This document shows, piece by piece, positions 32,240 through 41,771 of a stretch of DNA of 64,000 nucleotides (positions within the stretch are counted from its first letter, which is position 1; each line of letters starts with the position of its first letter). The position numbers and the translations under genes were made by a program. The DNA comes from Acidimicrobiales bacterium (GTDB taxonomy: Bacteria; Actinomycetota; Acidimicrobiia; Acidimicrobiales; Aldehydirespiratoraceae), in assembly GCA_033344915.1 (NCBI GenBank), contig JAWPML010000001.1, positions 124,001 through 188,000 on the forward strand, written 5' to 3'. Under the pieces are notes generated by a model. The model was given only the letters and a program-made list of their open reading frames with translations, was not told the DNA's origin and did no database searches.

Positions 32240-34977
32240 CCGATCCGAAACCGAAGTTGATCGAGGTCGCGCTGCCGCTGGCGGAGATCAACAAGGCGTC
32301 CGCCCGCGAGAAGTCCATCCGCCACGGTCATCCGTCCACGCTCCATCTCTGGTGGGCCCGCCGCCCACTCGCGGCCGCACGGGCCGTGATCTGGGCATCT
32401 CTCGTCGACGACCCGTCGGGCGACGAGTCGCTCACCCCAGAGGAGGTCGAGAAGGAGCGGGAACGGCTCTTCGGGATCCTCCGGCGGCTGGTCGTGTGGG
32501 AGAACTCCAACGACGAGCGGGTGCTCGCCGAAGCGAAGCGAGAAATCGACCGTTGCTTCCCCGACGGACCGCCACCTGTGCTCGACCCCTTCGGTGGTGG
32601 CGGCGCAATTCCGCTGGAAGCACAACGCCTAGGCCTGACGGCCTTGTCGGGCGACCTGAACCCGGTCGCGGTTCTTATCCAGAAGGCGATGCTGGAGATT
32701 CCGCCGAGGTTTGCCGGCCGCGCGCCAGTTAATCCCGACGTGGACTCGAATCTGCAGACGTGGCAGCGAGCACAGGGGTTGGCTGCCGATGTCGAGGCCT
32801 ACGGACAGTGGATGCGCGATCGTGCGCACGAACAGATCGGGCATCTCTACCCGGACGCAACCGACGAGGACGGCAATCGACTCACCCCCATCGCCTGGAT
32901 CTGGGCGCGCACGGTCGAGTCTCCCGACCCCGCCTGGAACGGACACGTCCCTCTCGTTGCGTCGTGGACGCTCGCGAACAAGAAGGGCAAGCCCAAGGTT
33001 TGGATCGAACCGGTCGTGGATCGATCGGCGCAGTCGATCTCGTACGAGGTACGAAAGGGCGGGGAACCCACCCACGAACGAACGGTGAACCGAGGCAAGG
33101 GCATCTGTATCGCCACCGGCGCTGCGATTCCTGGCGATTACATCAAAGGGGAGGGCAAGGCGGATCGGCTTGGCGAGCAGCTGATGGCTGTCGTCGCTGA
33201 AGGAGGCTCAGGCCGAACCTACTGCTCTGTGTCTGACGTTGACTGGGCGGCGGCGGTGGTTGACCTCCCTGAGTGGCGACCTAACAACACTGTGGCACTC
33301 GACCCTCGCAACATCTGGGTCACGATCTACGGTCTTGATGAGTGGTGGAAGCTGTTCACGCCTCGGCAGTTGACGGCGCTGACGACCTTCTCGGATCTGT
33401 TGCCCGAGATGGCGGCCAAAGCGGAGCAGGATGCAATCGCCGCGGGATTCGCCGATGACGGGATCGCCCTGCGCGACGGTGGCGACGGCGCCAAGGCATA
33501 CGCCGAAGCCCTCGTCACCTACCTCGCCTTCACCATCGACAAATGCACCGACTACTGGTCGACAATCTGTTCGTGGCACAACTCGCGAGAGCTCATACGC
33601 AACACATTCGGGCGGCAAGCGATCCCTATGACATGGGACTTCGCAGAAACGAATCCATTCTCGGACTCCACGGGCAACTGGATGGCGATGGTCGATTGGG
33701 TCCAGAAGAGCGTGAAGCACCTGCCGACCCGGGGACATGGGAGGTCGACTCAGCTCGACGCTCGAGCGAATGTCCGTCGATCGGCCGATGCGGTGCTCAG
33801 TACCGATCCTCCCTACTACGACAACATCTCGTATGCAGACCTGTCCGACTTCTTCTACGTGTGGCTCCGCCGAAACGTCGCTGACGTATGGCCCGACGAA
33901 ACAGCGACGCTGCTGACGCCAAAGGCTGACGAGCTGATCGCCAACCGTTACCGGGCGGGGTCGAAGGAGGCAGCGGAGGATCACTTCGAGGGCGGGATGG
34001 CCGAGTTCATGGCCGATGTCGCCGAGACACACCACCCCACAGTCCCGTCGACGATCTACTACGCCTACAAGGCGACAGAGACGAAGGACGGCGACGTCCG
34101 GTCGACCGGCTGGGACACGTTCCTCCAGGCGGTTATCGACGCCGGTCTCCAGGTGACTGCCACTTGGCCCATGCGAACCGAGCTCGGCAACAGGTTGATC
34201 GCGTCGGGAACCAATGCCCTCGCGTCCTCGATCGTCCTCGCCTGCCGGCCGCGGGCGACCGGCGCGCCGATGGCTTCGCGACGCGAGTTCGTGGCTGCGC
34301 TCCGTGACGAGCTGCCGGAGGCGGTTCGTGTGCTCCAGTCGGGAAACATCGCTCCGGTCGACATGGCGCAATCGACGATCGGGCCGGGGATCAAAGTGTT
34401 CTCGCGCTATGCCAAGGTCGTCGACGCCGAAGGCGATGCGATTTCGGTGAGCGAGGCGTTGTCGGCGATCAACGATGTGCTCGGCGAGGTCCTCGACGGG
34501 GAGGAGTCTGAGCTCGACGCGGCGAGCCGGTTCGCCCTCGACTGGTACACCCAGTTCGGCTACAACCCGGCGTCTTCGGGCGATGCCGACAGCGTTGCTC
34601 GGGCCAAGGGCACCTCGACGGGTGGACTCGTTCGGTCCGGCGTGGGCCACATGGGCGGCGGCAAGTTCAGGCTTCTCGAACGCACCGAGATGCCCGAGGA
34701 GTGGAGTCCGCTCCACGACGACACACCGACAGTGTGGGAGTCGGCCCAGCACCTCATCCGAGTTCTTTCCGAATCCGAGTCCGACGCCGCGGAGATGCTG
34801 CGGCAGATGGGCGGCACCGCCGACCGGGCCCGAACGCTCGCCTACCTGCTCTTCCAGAAGGCAACCGACAAGGGATGGGCCGAGGAGGCGAGCGCCTACA
34901 ACGGGCTCATCACCGCCTGGCCGGAGCTCCAGGCTCTGGCCTCGGCCGGTGGCGACGCGCAAGGGAAGCTGGTGTGA
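32236..34977 (+). CDS. DUF1156 DNA methyltransferase
   Basis: A 913-residue adenine-type DNA methyltransferase. The N-terminus (about 5-75: LIEVALPLAEINKASAREKS, HPSTLHLWWARRPLAAARAV) is the DUF1156 domain. SAM-binding motif I is DPFGGGGAIPLEA (about 116), and the catalytic motif IV is DPPYYDNISYADLSDFF (about 523). The target domain is split and large, as in DISARM DrmMI and related enzymes. The ATG start overlaps the helicase stop. It probably marks host DNA so that helicase and ATPase act only on unmodified DNA. The recognition sequence cannot be read from the protein. Confidence 0.9.
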   Translation: MTDPKPKLIEVALPLAEINKASAREKSIRHGHPSTLHLWWARRPLAAARAVIWASLVDDPSGDESLTPEEVEKERERLFGILRRLVVWENSNDERVLAEAKREIDRCFPDGPPPVLDPFGGGGAIPLEAQRLGLTALSGDLNPVAVLIQKAMLEIPPRFAGRAPVNPDVDSNLQTWQRAQGLAADVEAYGQWMRDRAHEQIGHLYPDATDEDGNRLTPIAWIWARTVESPDPAWNGHVPLVASWTLANKKGKPKVWIEPVVDRSAQSISYEVRKGGEPTHERTVNRGKGICIATGAAIPGDYIKGEGKADRLGEQLMAVVAEGGSGRTYCSVSDVDWAAAVVDLPEWRPNNTVALDPRNIWVTIYGLDEWWKLFTPRQLTALTTFSDLLPEMAAKAEQDAIAAGFADDGIALRDGGDGAKAYAEALVTYLAFTIDKCTDYWSTICSWHNSRELIRNTFGRQAIPMTWDFAETNPFSDSTGNWMAMVDWVQKSVKHLPTRGHGRSTQLDARANVRRSADAVLSTDPPYYDNISYADLSDFFYVWLRRNVADVWPDETATLLTPKADELIANRYRAGSKEAAEDHFEGGMAEFMADVAETHHPTVPSTIYYAYKATETKDGDVRSTGWDTFLQAVIDAGLQVTATWPMRTELGNRLIASGTNALASSIVLACRPRATGAPMASRREFVAALRDELPEAVRVLQSGNIAPVDMAQSTIGPGIKVFSRYAKVVDAEGDAISVSEALSAINDVLGEVLDGEESELDAASRFALDWYTQFGYNPASSGDADSVARAKGTSTGGLVRSGVGHMGGGKFRLLERTEMPEEWSPLHDDTPTVWESAQHLIRVLSESESDAAEMLRQMGGTADRARTLAYLLFQKATDKGWAEEASAYNGLITAWPELQALASAGGDAQGKLV

Positions 34978-35005
34978 AGACGATGACGACTCGGGGGCAA
35001 CGGCA

Positions 35006-38000
35006 ATGGTGATGGCAAACACCGAGCGCATTCAGCGTGCGCTCGACCTGCTGCGCGACGGGCTCCAGCCAAAGTGCGAGGAGACCTGGCGCGGGTTCTA
35101 CGGCGACGAGTGGCTCGAAGCCGTCAACGGTCAGCTACGGACGCCCGACCGTTCGCCCTCGCCCAGCGATGTCGCGTTCCTGTTCAAGGGACTGAAGGCA
35201 ACGTGGAACGAAGTCTTCCGACACGGGTTTTCGGCGACCGATCGATCTCTCATCTTCGAACTTGGAGATGTGAGGAATACCTGGGCGCATCAGGGCTCGT
35301 TCTCCACCGACGACACGATGCGTGCGCTCGACTCGATGGAGCGCGTGCTCGAGGCGTTCGGTGACCTCGAGAATCGCAAGAAGATCCAGACCCTTCGCAA
35401 AGACTTGATGCGCCAGCTCATCGACGAAGAGTCACGGACCGAGCGGCGCAAGACTGCGGCCAAGCCAACCGAGGGCGACCCTCAGGCCGGCCTCACACCG
35501 TGGCGTGAGCTGGTCACGCCGCACGACGACGTCTCGTCTGGTCGCTTCAATCAGGCCGAGTTCGCCGCCGACCTCTACGAGGTCGCCACCGGCGATGCTG
35601 AAGAGGAGTACCAGGACCCGGAGGCGTTCTTTCGCCGTACGTATCTCACGAAGGGCCTGACCGACCTCCTCGTCGGCGCGGCAACGCGACTGTCGGGGGG
35701 CGGCACCGACCCCGTCATCGAACTCCAGACCAACTTCGGCGGTGGCAAGACCCACTCGATGATCGCGTTGTACCACCTCGCCTCGGGAGTCCCGACGAAG
35801 AGCCTCCCTGGTGTGGCCGAAGCGTTGGCTGAGGCCGGTGTGACGCTCCCAGCCGACATCCGGCGCGCGGTGATCGTCGGTCAGATGACGTCGCCCGAGA
35901 CGCCTCTGGAGGTCGAGCCCGACATCCGGCTGCACACCCTCTGGGGCCACATCGCCTACCAGCTCGGCGGCCGCGATGCCTACGAGCTCCTGCGAGCCGA
36001 TGACGAGGCCGGCACCAATCCCGGTGCAACGCTGAAACGGATCTTCGAGGAATGCGGACCGGCGATCGTGCTCATCGACGAGTGGGTGCGGTACGCGGCG
36101 CAGCTTCGCGAAGCCGGCGATGGCAAGCGTCTTGCCGGCGGCGACTTCGACACCCAATTCACGTTCGCCCAGACCCTGACCGAGGCGGCCGCCGCCGTGC
36201 CCGACGTGGTCGTGCTGGTCGCGATTCCGGCGAGCGACATCGAGGCGGGCGGGGAGCGCGGACGCGTCGCGCTCGAACGGCTGAAGGCAGTCGTCACTCG
36301 GAAGGCGACACAGTGGCAGCCGGCTTCGCCCGACGAGTCGTTCGAGATCGTTCGCCGGCGGCTGTTCGACCCGATCACGCCCGAGAACGCCAAGGTTCGC
36401 GACGGCGTGATCCGTGCGTTCGAGGAGATGTATCGCCGACACCAGGGCGACTTCCCGCCGGGCACCGGTGAGGCGGACTTCCGCCGTCGTATGGAGCTGT
36501 CGTACCCGATCCATCCCGAGCTCTTCGACCGCCTGTTCGAGGATTGGTCGGCGGTTGACAAGTTCCAGCGGACTCGCGGCGTGCTGCGACTCATGGCCAT
36601 CGTCATCTCCCAGCTCTGGCAGCGAGGCGACCAGTCGCTCATGCTGATGCCCGGCAACCTCCCGATGGACTCCGCTCCGCTGGTCAGCGAGATGGAGAAG
36701 TACCTGGAACAGGAATGGGACGCCGTCATCAAGAGCAACGTCGACGGCGAGAACGCGCTGCCGCTCCGCCTCGACCGGGACAACAAACACTTCGGCAAGC
36801 TCTCTGCGGCGCGGCGAGTGGCGCGCTCCGTCTACATGGGTTCGGCGCCGGGCGGCGACGCAGCGACCGCAATCGACGTGAAGTCGATCGTGTTGGGCTC
36901 GGTGCAGCCTGGTGAACCGCCGAAGCAGTTCCAGGACGCACTCCATCGCCTCGCCAATGACGCGACACACCTCCACAACAACGGCACGCAGTATTGGTTC
37001 TCGCTGGAGCAGACGTTGTCGCGGCTCGCGACCGACCGGGCCAACTCGACATCGGACTTCGATGCCGATGACGAGGTCCAGAAACGGATTCGCTCACAGG
37101 GGGATCGAGGGAACTTCGTCGAGGTTCAAGTGTTCGCCGAGGGACCCGGTGATGTTCCCGACAACGACGATGGCACCCGTCTCGTCATCCTCACCCCCGA
37201 TGTTGCGTACTCCGGGGTGGAGTCGCCCGCGATCGAGCTAGCCGAGCAGATCCTCGCCCAGCGAGACGGAGGGCCACGGGTCAACCGCAACCTCCTGGTG
37301 TTCGTCGCCGCCAACCACAAGCGGCTCTCGGAGCTGCGTGCGACTGCGAAGTCCTACCTGGCCTGGCGATCCATCGCTGCACGAGAAGGTGAGCTCGACC
37401 TCAAGGACAGTCAAGTCACGGAAGCCGAAGGGCGGCTGCAGGAAGCGTCGCAGACGCTCGACAGCCTGATCAACGAGACGTTCACCGAAGTGCTGAGCCC
37501 GCGCCAGGCGCCCGGCACGGCGGAGATCAACTGGTCGACGGTCCGTGCCACGGGAGGCGGCGAGATCGCCGAGCGGGTCAGCAAGAAGCTGGCCAGCGAG
37601 GAGCTGCTCATCTCCGGCTACGGCGGTGTGCGAGTACGGATGGATCTCGACAACGTTGGCCTCTGGAGCGAGCGAGGCGACATCGCTCTGCGCGACCTGT
37701 GGGCGGCTTACTGCCGCTACCCGTACCTGACGAGACTCGCGTCGTTCGACGTCCTCGCAGGGGCAGTGAGCAACGGGACGGCAAATCTGAACTGGGCGGA
37801 AGAGACCTTCGCCTACGCAGAGGCCCATGATGGCGACTCGTGGCTGGGCGTGGTCCGTGGAGAGCACGTGAACGCGACTCGCAGCGGCTTGCTCGTCCTG
37901 CCCGAGAAGGTGCCGGCACCGCCGGAGCCCGAGGAAGGCGACGGCGGCACCGAGGGCGACGGCGGGGGAGACCGGAGCGAGGGTGGAGAGCCACCACCCG

Positions 38001-38245
38001 AGCCGCCGGGCAAGGATGGCGAACGTCCCCGGACCCAGTTCTACGCCCACTTCGAACTCGATTCGGTTCGGGCCATCAAGGACTTGGGTCAGATCCTCGA
38101 ACATGTGACCGACCACCTCGGATCGGGTGTGACGCTTTCGCTCGAAGTTCACGCGGTGAGCGAGGCGGGCTACGACGACGCCACCCGCAGAGTCGTCAAC
38201 GAGAACGCAAACAACCTCGGCGCAACCGGAGCCGAGTTCGAGTAG
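35006..38245 (+). CDS. Swt1-type HEPN-DUF499 ATPase
   Basis: A 1079-residue protein starting at ATG 35006 (a second ATG at 35012 is equally possible). The much longer upstream frame runs inside the methyltransferase and is discarded. Residues 1-115 look like a Swt1-family HEPN domain, with the RNxxxH motif in RNTWAHQGSF (about 90). The main body is DUF499: P-loop NFGGGKTHSMIAL (about 243), Walker B AIVLIDEWVRY (about 353), and long C-terminal helices. A Pro/Gly/Asp-rich linker (about 970-1010) precedes a C-terminal domain. DUF499 ATPases accompany DUF1156 methyltransferases in defence loci. The HEPN part could be a ribonuclease or a regulator. Confidence 0.88.
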   Translation: MVMANTERIQRALDLLRDGLQPKCEETWRGFYGDEWLEAVNGQLRTPDRSPSPSDVAFLFKGLKATWNEVFRHGFSATDRSLIFELGDVRNTWAHQGSFSTDDTMRALDSMERVLEAFGDLENRKKIQTLRKDLMRQLIDEESRTERRKTAAKPTEGDPQAGLTPWRELVTPHDDVSSGRFNQAEFAADLYEVATGDAEEEYQDPEAFFRRTYLTKGLTDLLVGAATRLSGGGTDPVIELQTNFGGGKTHSMIALYHLASGVPTKSLPGVAEALAEAGVTLPADIRRAVIVGQMTSPETPLEVEPDIRLHTLWGHIAYQLGGRDAYELLRADDEAGTNPGATLKRIFEECGPAIVLIDEWVRYAAQLREAGDGKRLAGGDFDTQFTFAQTLTEAAAAVPDVVVLVAIPASDIEAGGERGRVALERLKAVVTRKATQWQPASPDESFEIVRRRLFDPITPENAKVRDGVIRAFEEMYRRHQGDFPPGTGEADFRRRMELSYPIHPELFDRLFEDWSAVDKFQRTRGVLRLMAIVISQLWQRGDQSLMLMPGNLPMDSAPLVSEMEKYLEQEWDAVIKSNVDGENALPLRLDRDNKHFGKLSAARRVARSVYMGSAPGGDAATAIDVKSIVLGSVQPGEPPKQFQDALHRLANDATHLHNNGTQYWFSLEQTLSRLATDRANSTSDFDADDEVQKRIRSQGDRGNFVEVQVFAEGPGDVPDNDDGTRLVILTPDVAYSGVESPAIELAEQILAQRDGGPRVNRNLLVFVAANHKRLSELRATAKSYLAWRSIAAREGELDLKDSQVTEAEGRLQEASQTLDSLINETFTEVLSPRQAPGTAEINWSTVRATGGGEIAERVSKKLASEELLISGYGGVRVRMDLDNVGLWSERGDIALRDLWAAYCRYPYLTRLASFDVLAGAVSNGTANLNWAEETFAYAEAHDGDSWLGVVRGEHVNATRSGLLVLPEKVPAPPEPEEGDGGTEGDGGGDRSEGGEPPPEPPGKDGERPRTQFYAHFELDSVRAIKDLGQILEHVTDHLGSGVTLSLEVHAVSEAGYDDATRRVVNENANNLGATGAEFE

Positions 38246-38260
38246 GGGCGGTAGGGCGGA

Positions 38261-39853
38261 ATGAGTCTCATCTACAGAGCGATCTGGGAAGATCGGCGGC
38301 CTGATCTATCGAGAATCGTCGGGGACGCGTTCGTCGAATGGGCCACCGACAAGCATCCCGGGCTCCACGGTGACGATTCCGCCGATGGCAGATCGGATAC
38401 CGACGAGGGCGACACCCAGGTCTCTCTCGCCTGGCAACGACGAAGCGATGGCGAGTTTGAGGCGGCCGAGTTCCGGCTCGTCGAGGACTCGCGCGAGCGC
38501 TGGTCGGTCCGCGCCCGCGTGCTCATCGACCATGGCGCCAAGGAGCAGTGGATCTGGTTCGACACCGAACGGGTGTCGTCCGATCCCTACGCGCGAACGA
38601 CCGTTGCGGCACCCCGGGTCGTCCGAGACCTCATCGCCTCCGGCGGGATCGAAGGTGGTATGCCGTCGGTCGGGCCAGCCCCGCTGTCGGCACGGGCGTA
38701 CGCCGTCCGACCGGAGAATTACGAGCGTCGGATCGTCGACCTGCTGGAGCATCCCGATCGGATCACGCCGCTGATCGTCTACTCACACGCCGATGGCGAG
38801 GATGTCGGGACGACGATGAACCGGGCCAACAAGGCGGCCGAAATTCTGGCCGGTGTCGCGACGGTGATCGCGCTCCCTCCTGAGACCCAGCAACGGTTCC
38901 AGGAGCGCGTCGGCCGCGATCTCTCGGTGTGGGGCGGTGGGGCGAGGGTCTACCTCCCGGGAGCTCTGCAACCGGCGCGTCACCGCTACATCCCGTTCGA
39001 TCTGGTGTCTCGTCATCCGCGCGAGTCCGGCGAGCGGTTCGCTCGGCTGCTCTCGGCCTCTATCCCGGCACGTCGGCCGCCGGCGCTCTACGAGGCAGCC
39101 CGGCCGCTGCTCCGCGACCGGCGCGAGGAGGATCTCGGAGAGCTCTTGGACGTTGCGGAACTCGAGCTGCTCGAGCGCAACGAGCAGATCGACGAACTGC
39201 GCTTGCTTCTCGAAGCTGAACAGGAGCGGATGATCGGGCTCGTTGACGACCTGGAGGCGGCTCAAGCCGAACTCGTCGTCGAACGGCGGATTATGCGCTC
39301 GATGCGACATGCGACGTCGAATGATGCGGCCGACTTTGAACTTCCCGACGAAGTCGCCTCTTGCCAGGAAGCAATCGACCTCGCAGGTGAGCATCTGCCG
39401 CTCGTCGTGATCGCTGCCGAGGCGTGCCGTGATATCGAGGAACTGGATAGCGCGATCGAGTCCCGGGCGTGGGCAAACTCGACGTGGCGAGCGCTGAAGG
39501 CGCTGCAGGCGTACGCAGTGGAGGCGCCCACATTCGACGGCGGATTCTGGCAGTGGTGTCAGAACACATCAGCGCTCGATCGCTGGCCCGCGACCGACAA
39601 AAAGCTGGCAATGAGCGAATCCGAGACCGTCATGGAGAGCCCGAAACTCCGGAAGTGCCGACAGTTCGGTATCGACCAAGCCGTCGACACGCGCGGGTGG
39701 ATCGTCATGGAGAAGCACATGAAGATCGCCGAAGGCGGAGGGCCGAACATTCCTCGCTTGTACTTCCATGACGATACGAAGGGCGTCACCAAGAAGGTCC
39801 ACGTCGGGTTCTTCGGACCACATCGGCACGTCCCGAACACCCGGACCAACTGA
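38261..39853 (+). CDS. Defence-island protein, fourth gene of DUF1156 operon
   Basis: A 530-residue protein starting at ATG 38261. The middle (ITPLIVYSHADGEDVGTTMN, AAEILAGVATVIALPPETQQ, GGGARVYLPGAL, then HRYIPFD) follows a pattern common in large defence-island proteins that describe 'laG+A.V.......L......GGavRvY.PG'. A coiled coil occupies about 285-350. The C-terminus (PKLRKCRQFGIDQ, PRLYFHDDTKGV, VHVGFFGPHRHVPNTRTN) is also a recurrent ending in such proteins. No catalytic residue is identified. It is cotranscribed with the DUF499 gene (15-nt gap) and lies 1 nt from the DarT-like gene. Confidence 0.65.
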   Translation: MSLIYRAIWEDRRPDLSRIVGDAFVEWATDKHPGLHGDDSADGRSDTDEGDTQVSLAWQRRSDGEFEAAEFRLVEDSRERWSVRARVLIDHGAKEQWIWFDTERVSSDPYARTTVAAPRVVRDLIASGGIEGGMPSVGPAPLSARAYAVRPENYERRIVDLLEHPDRITPLIVYSHADGEDVGTTMNRANKAAEILAGVATVIALPPETQQRFQERVGRDLSVWGGGARVYLPGALQPARHRYIPFDLVSRHPRESGERFARLLSASIPARRPPALYEAARPLLRDRREEDLGELLDVAELELLERNEQIDELRLLLEAEQERMIGLVDDLEAAQAELVVERRIMRSMRHATSNDAADFELPDEVASCQEAIDLAGEHLPLVVIAAEACRDIEELDSAIESRAWANSTWRALKALQAYAVEAPTFDGGFWQWCQNTSALDRWPATDKKLAMSESETVMESPKLRKCRQFGIDQAVDTRGWIVMEKHMKIAEGGGPNIPRLYFHDDTKGVTKKVHVGFFGPHRHVPNTRTN

Positions 39854-39854
39854 C

Positions 39855-40568
39855 ATGAACCCAGCCGAGCCAGCGATCAACCGTGAGGTCGCGTCCAGCG
39901 TCTCGGCTCGCGGAATAGGGAGGATCTGTCACTTCACACGGTTCGCCGCGCTCGACGGAATCGCGGCGTGGAGGGCGGTGCTCTCCAACGCGTTGCTTCG
40001 TGGCGTGCGTACCGAGTTCGAGCAGAACGATCCGGTCAGATACGACGGGCACGAGGACTACGTCTCATGCACTGTTCAGTATCCCAACGTGTTCTTGCTG
40101 ACGAAATGGATGGAGGAAAGAGGGGACGACTGGGTAGTGCTCTGCATGGACCCGGAGCCGATCGCATACTCGAACTCGCTGTTCTGCCCAACCAACGCTG
40201 CGACGAATAGTGGTGCGCTATTGGAACCGGGTCCAGAGGGATTTCAAAGAATGTTTCGCAATGACCCGAGCCAAGAATTTGGCGACAGGTCTCCGGCGCA
40301 TCTCCGGAACGCACCGACGGACAACCAGGCGGAGCTTCTCGTGCGGAGTGGTGTGAAGGCGGACCTGATCCGCTCCCTTGTTGTGCGTGATTCGGCCGCT
40401 GGTGAACGGCTTCGCGACTCCTTCGACATCGGAACGCTCCCGGTTCCGGTGAAGCTGGTCGCCTGCCGTGCGTTCTTCGACCGAGACCTTGCCTACCAAG
40501 TGCAGTGGGGGCGCCGGCCCGACACGTTCCACCAAGTGCTCGCGGCACCGACCGCTGAGGAAGGTTGA
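39855..40568 (+). CDS. DarT1-like DNA ADP-ribosyltransferase toxin
   Basis: A 237-residue protein starting at ATG 39855 directly after the previous stop. It follows the DarT (DUF4433) pattern: an N-terminal NAD-binding segment ICHFTRFAALDGIAAWRAVL, a central substrate loop with YVSCTVQYPNVFLLTKWMEE, and the C-terminal catalytic Glu (about 160) in NQAELLVRSGVKADLIRSLV, equivalent to the AExLV motif. DarT enzymes modify bases in single-stranded DNA using NAD. The next gene is a NADAR-type antitoxin of the kind paired with DarT1, which strengthens the call. It is coupled to the defence operon, so it may be the lethal effector of that operon. Confidence 0.82.
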   Translation: MNPAEPAINREVASSVSARGIGRICHFTRFAALDGIAAWRAVLSNALLRGVRTEFEQNDPVRYDGHEDYVSCTVQYPNVFLLTKWMEERGDDWVVLCMDPEPIAYSNSLFCPTNAATNSGALLEPGPEGFQRMFRNDPSQEFGDRSPAHLRNAPTDNQAELLVRSGVKADLIRSLVVRDSAAGERLRDSFDIGTLPVPVKLVACRAFFDRDLAYQVQWGRRPDTFHQVLAAPTAEEG

Positions 40569-41275
40569 TGGCGACGCGCCCGGTCTTTGTCCCGAACCCG
40601 GCTGCTTTGGTCGAGGAGGTGTTGGTCGACTTCGAGTGGTTTCCGGGATTCGCGGTTTCACAGAAGCAGAAGAGCATCGCTGCGCTCCACGCGGCCGCTC
40701 GTGAACGCCTCGCTAGCGGTACTCAGATTCTCGAGGTCTCAACGAAGTCCCTCGAGAGGATCGGGGCGCAGCTCAGCGCTTTCAACCTGCGTATCGAGTC
40801 TCCGGAACTCGGGCGTCCGATCCTCCTGGAGGCCGCCTTCCAAGGATCCAAGGTCTTCGCCGAGTCGGGTCAGCATCCGTACCTCTACGAGATCGATGAC
40901 GGACGCGAGATCAAGAAGCGTGTCGGCGAGTACTCGGGTGAACGAGTCGTCGGATTCCGCTTCGGTGGCGAAGACTGGATGACCGAACCCGTGACCGCCT
41001 TCTACGACTGGCTCTATCTCTCAGCCCTCGAGCGAAGCTTCGCTGACGCGCCCGAGGCCCGCGACGAGCTCGTCGAGTTCGATGCCTTCACCGACATCGA
41101 GTTCAACCCCGACCGGTCCATCAACTGCCAGGCGCGCTCCTGCGCCCTCTACGTGTCGATGTCTTGTGGCCGAGATCTGTCGGTTCTGGCTGACCGGCAA
41201 CAGTTCGTGGAATACCTCCGCGAGCACGGCTACGGCACCTCAGGCGGCGAAGCTGTTCCGGAGACGCTCTTCTAG
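40568..41275 (+). CDS. DarT1-associated NADAR antitoxin
   Basis: A 235-residue protein starting at ATG 40568, overlapping the DarT stop (TGATG). It matches the NADAR proteins that replace macrodomain DarG as antitoxin in DarT1 systems. Conserved blocks are QKQKSIAALHAAARERL, LEVSTKSLER, LSAFNLRIES, LLEAAFQGSKVFAESG, FYDWLYLSALE and FTDIEFNPDRSINCQARSCA. The catalytic Asp/Glu positions of NADAR lie in the last two blocks. It is predicted to remove ADP-ribose from modified DNA bases. The pair closes the 28.7-41.3 kb operon. Confidence 0.88.
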   Translation: MATRPVFVPNPAALVEEVLVDFEWFPGFAVSQKQKSIAALHAAARERLASGTQILEVSTKSLERIGAQLSAFNLRIESPELGRPILLEAAFQGSKVFAESGQHPYLYEIDDGREIKKRVGEYSGERVVGFRFGGEDWMTEPVTAFYDWLYLSALERSFADAPEARDELVEFDAFTDIEFNPDRSINCQARSCALYVSMSCGRDLSVLADRQQFVEYLREHGYGTSGGEAVPETLF

Positions 41276-41332
41276 GGTCTCACGCGGCTGACCGGCTTCG
41301 ATTCTCGCCACACCCAGCGCACATGGGCGACC

Positions 41333-41770
41333 TCAAGCGCGGACGATTGTCGGTCCGCGCGGCACGAATCCGGCGGTGAGGCTGCCGCCGTCACGTTTCT
41401 TCAGTGACTCGACCGGGATCTCCAGCCCGGAGTCGAGTCGTCGGAGCTCGGTGACCTCGTAGAACCCGGAGAAGGCGCCGTCCGCCCGACACGAAGGCGG
41501 GCGGTACCGAAAGCGGTCGGGATGTAGTCCCGCCCGTGCCGGCGTGTACCCGACATAGCGAGCGACCCAGGTCACCACCGGCCCGTGATGTTCGTCATCG
41601 TGCGAGGCATAGATGAGCACCTGGGGCTCGGGGCCCGCGATGTCGGACAAGGCGGCGAAGACTTCCCAGGCTTCGGTGCCGAATGCGACCTTGTCTTGCC
41701 GGCGGCAGACGTCTTCACCGTCCACAAGGTGTTCTGCCGGAACCGGCGTGAGAAGCGCGAACCCGTTCAT
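41333..41770 (-). CDS. Hypothetical protein
   Basis: A 145-residue protein with alternating beta strands and loops (GPEPQVLIYASHDDEHHGPV, VTWVARYVGYTPARAG, FSGFYEVTELRRLD). It resembles a small single-domain binding protein but no family is recognised. It follows the 163-residue gene with only 1 nt between them, so the two form an operon that converges on the NADAR gene and is divergent from the TM0106-type gene. Confidence 0.55.
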   Translation of the reverse strand: MNGFALLTPVPAEHLVDGEDVCRRQDKVAFGTEAWEVFAALSDIAGPEPQVLIYASHDDEHHGPVVTWVARYVGYTPARAGLHPDRFRYRPPSCRADGAFSGFYEVTELRRLDSGLEIPVESLKKRDGGSLTAGFVPRGPTIVRA

Positions 41771-41771
41771 C

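Noticed and set aside
34475-35005. Extended N-terminus of the DUF499 protein
   Set aside because: The extension lies wholly inside the methyltransferase gene in another frame and is Ser/Arg/Pro-rich; the family start fits ATG 35006.
28742-41275. Complete DISARM system
   Set aside because: Helicase and DUF1156 methyltransferase resemble DrmD and DrmMI, but no DrmA helicase, DUF1998 DrmB or phospholipase-D DrmC was found; DUF499 and other genes take their place.
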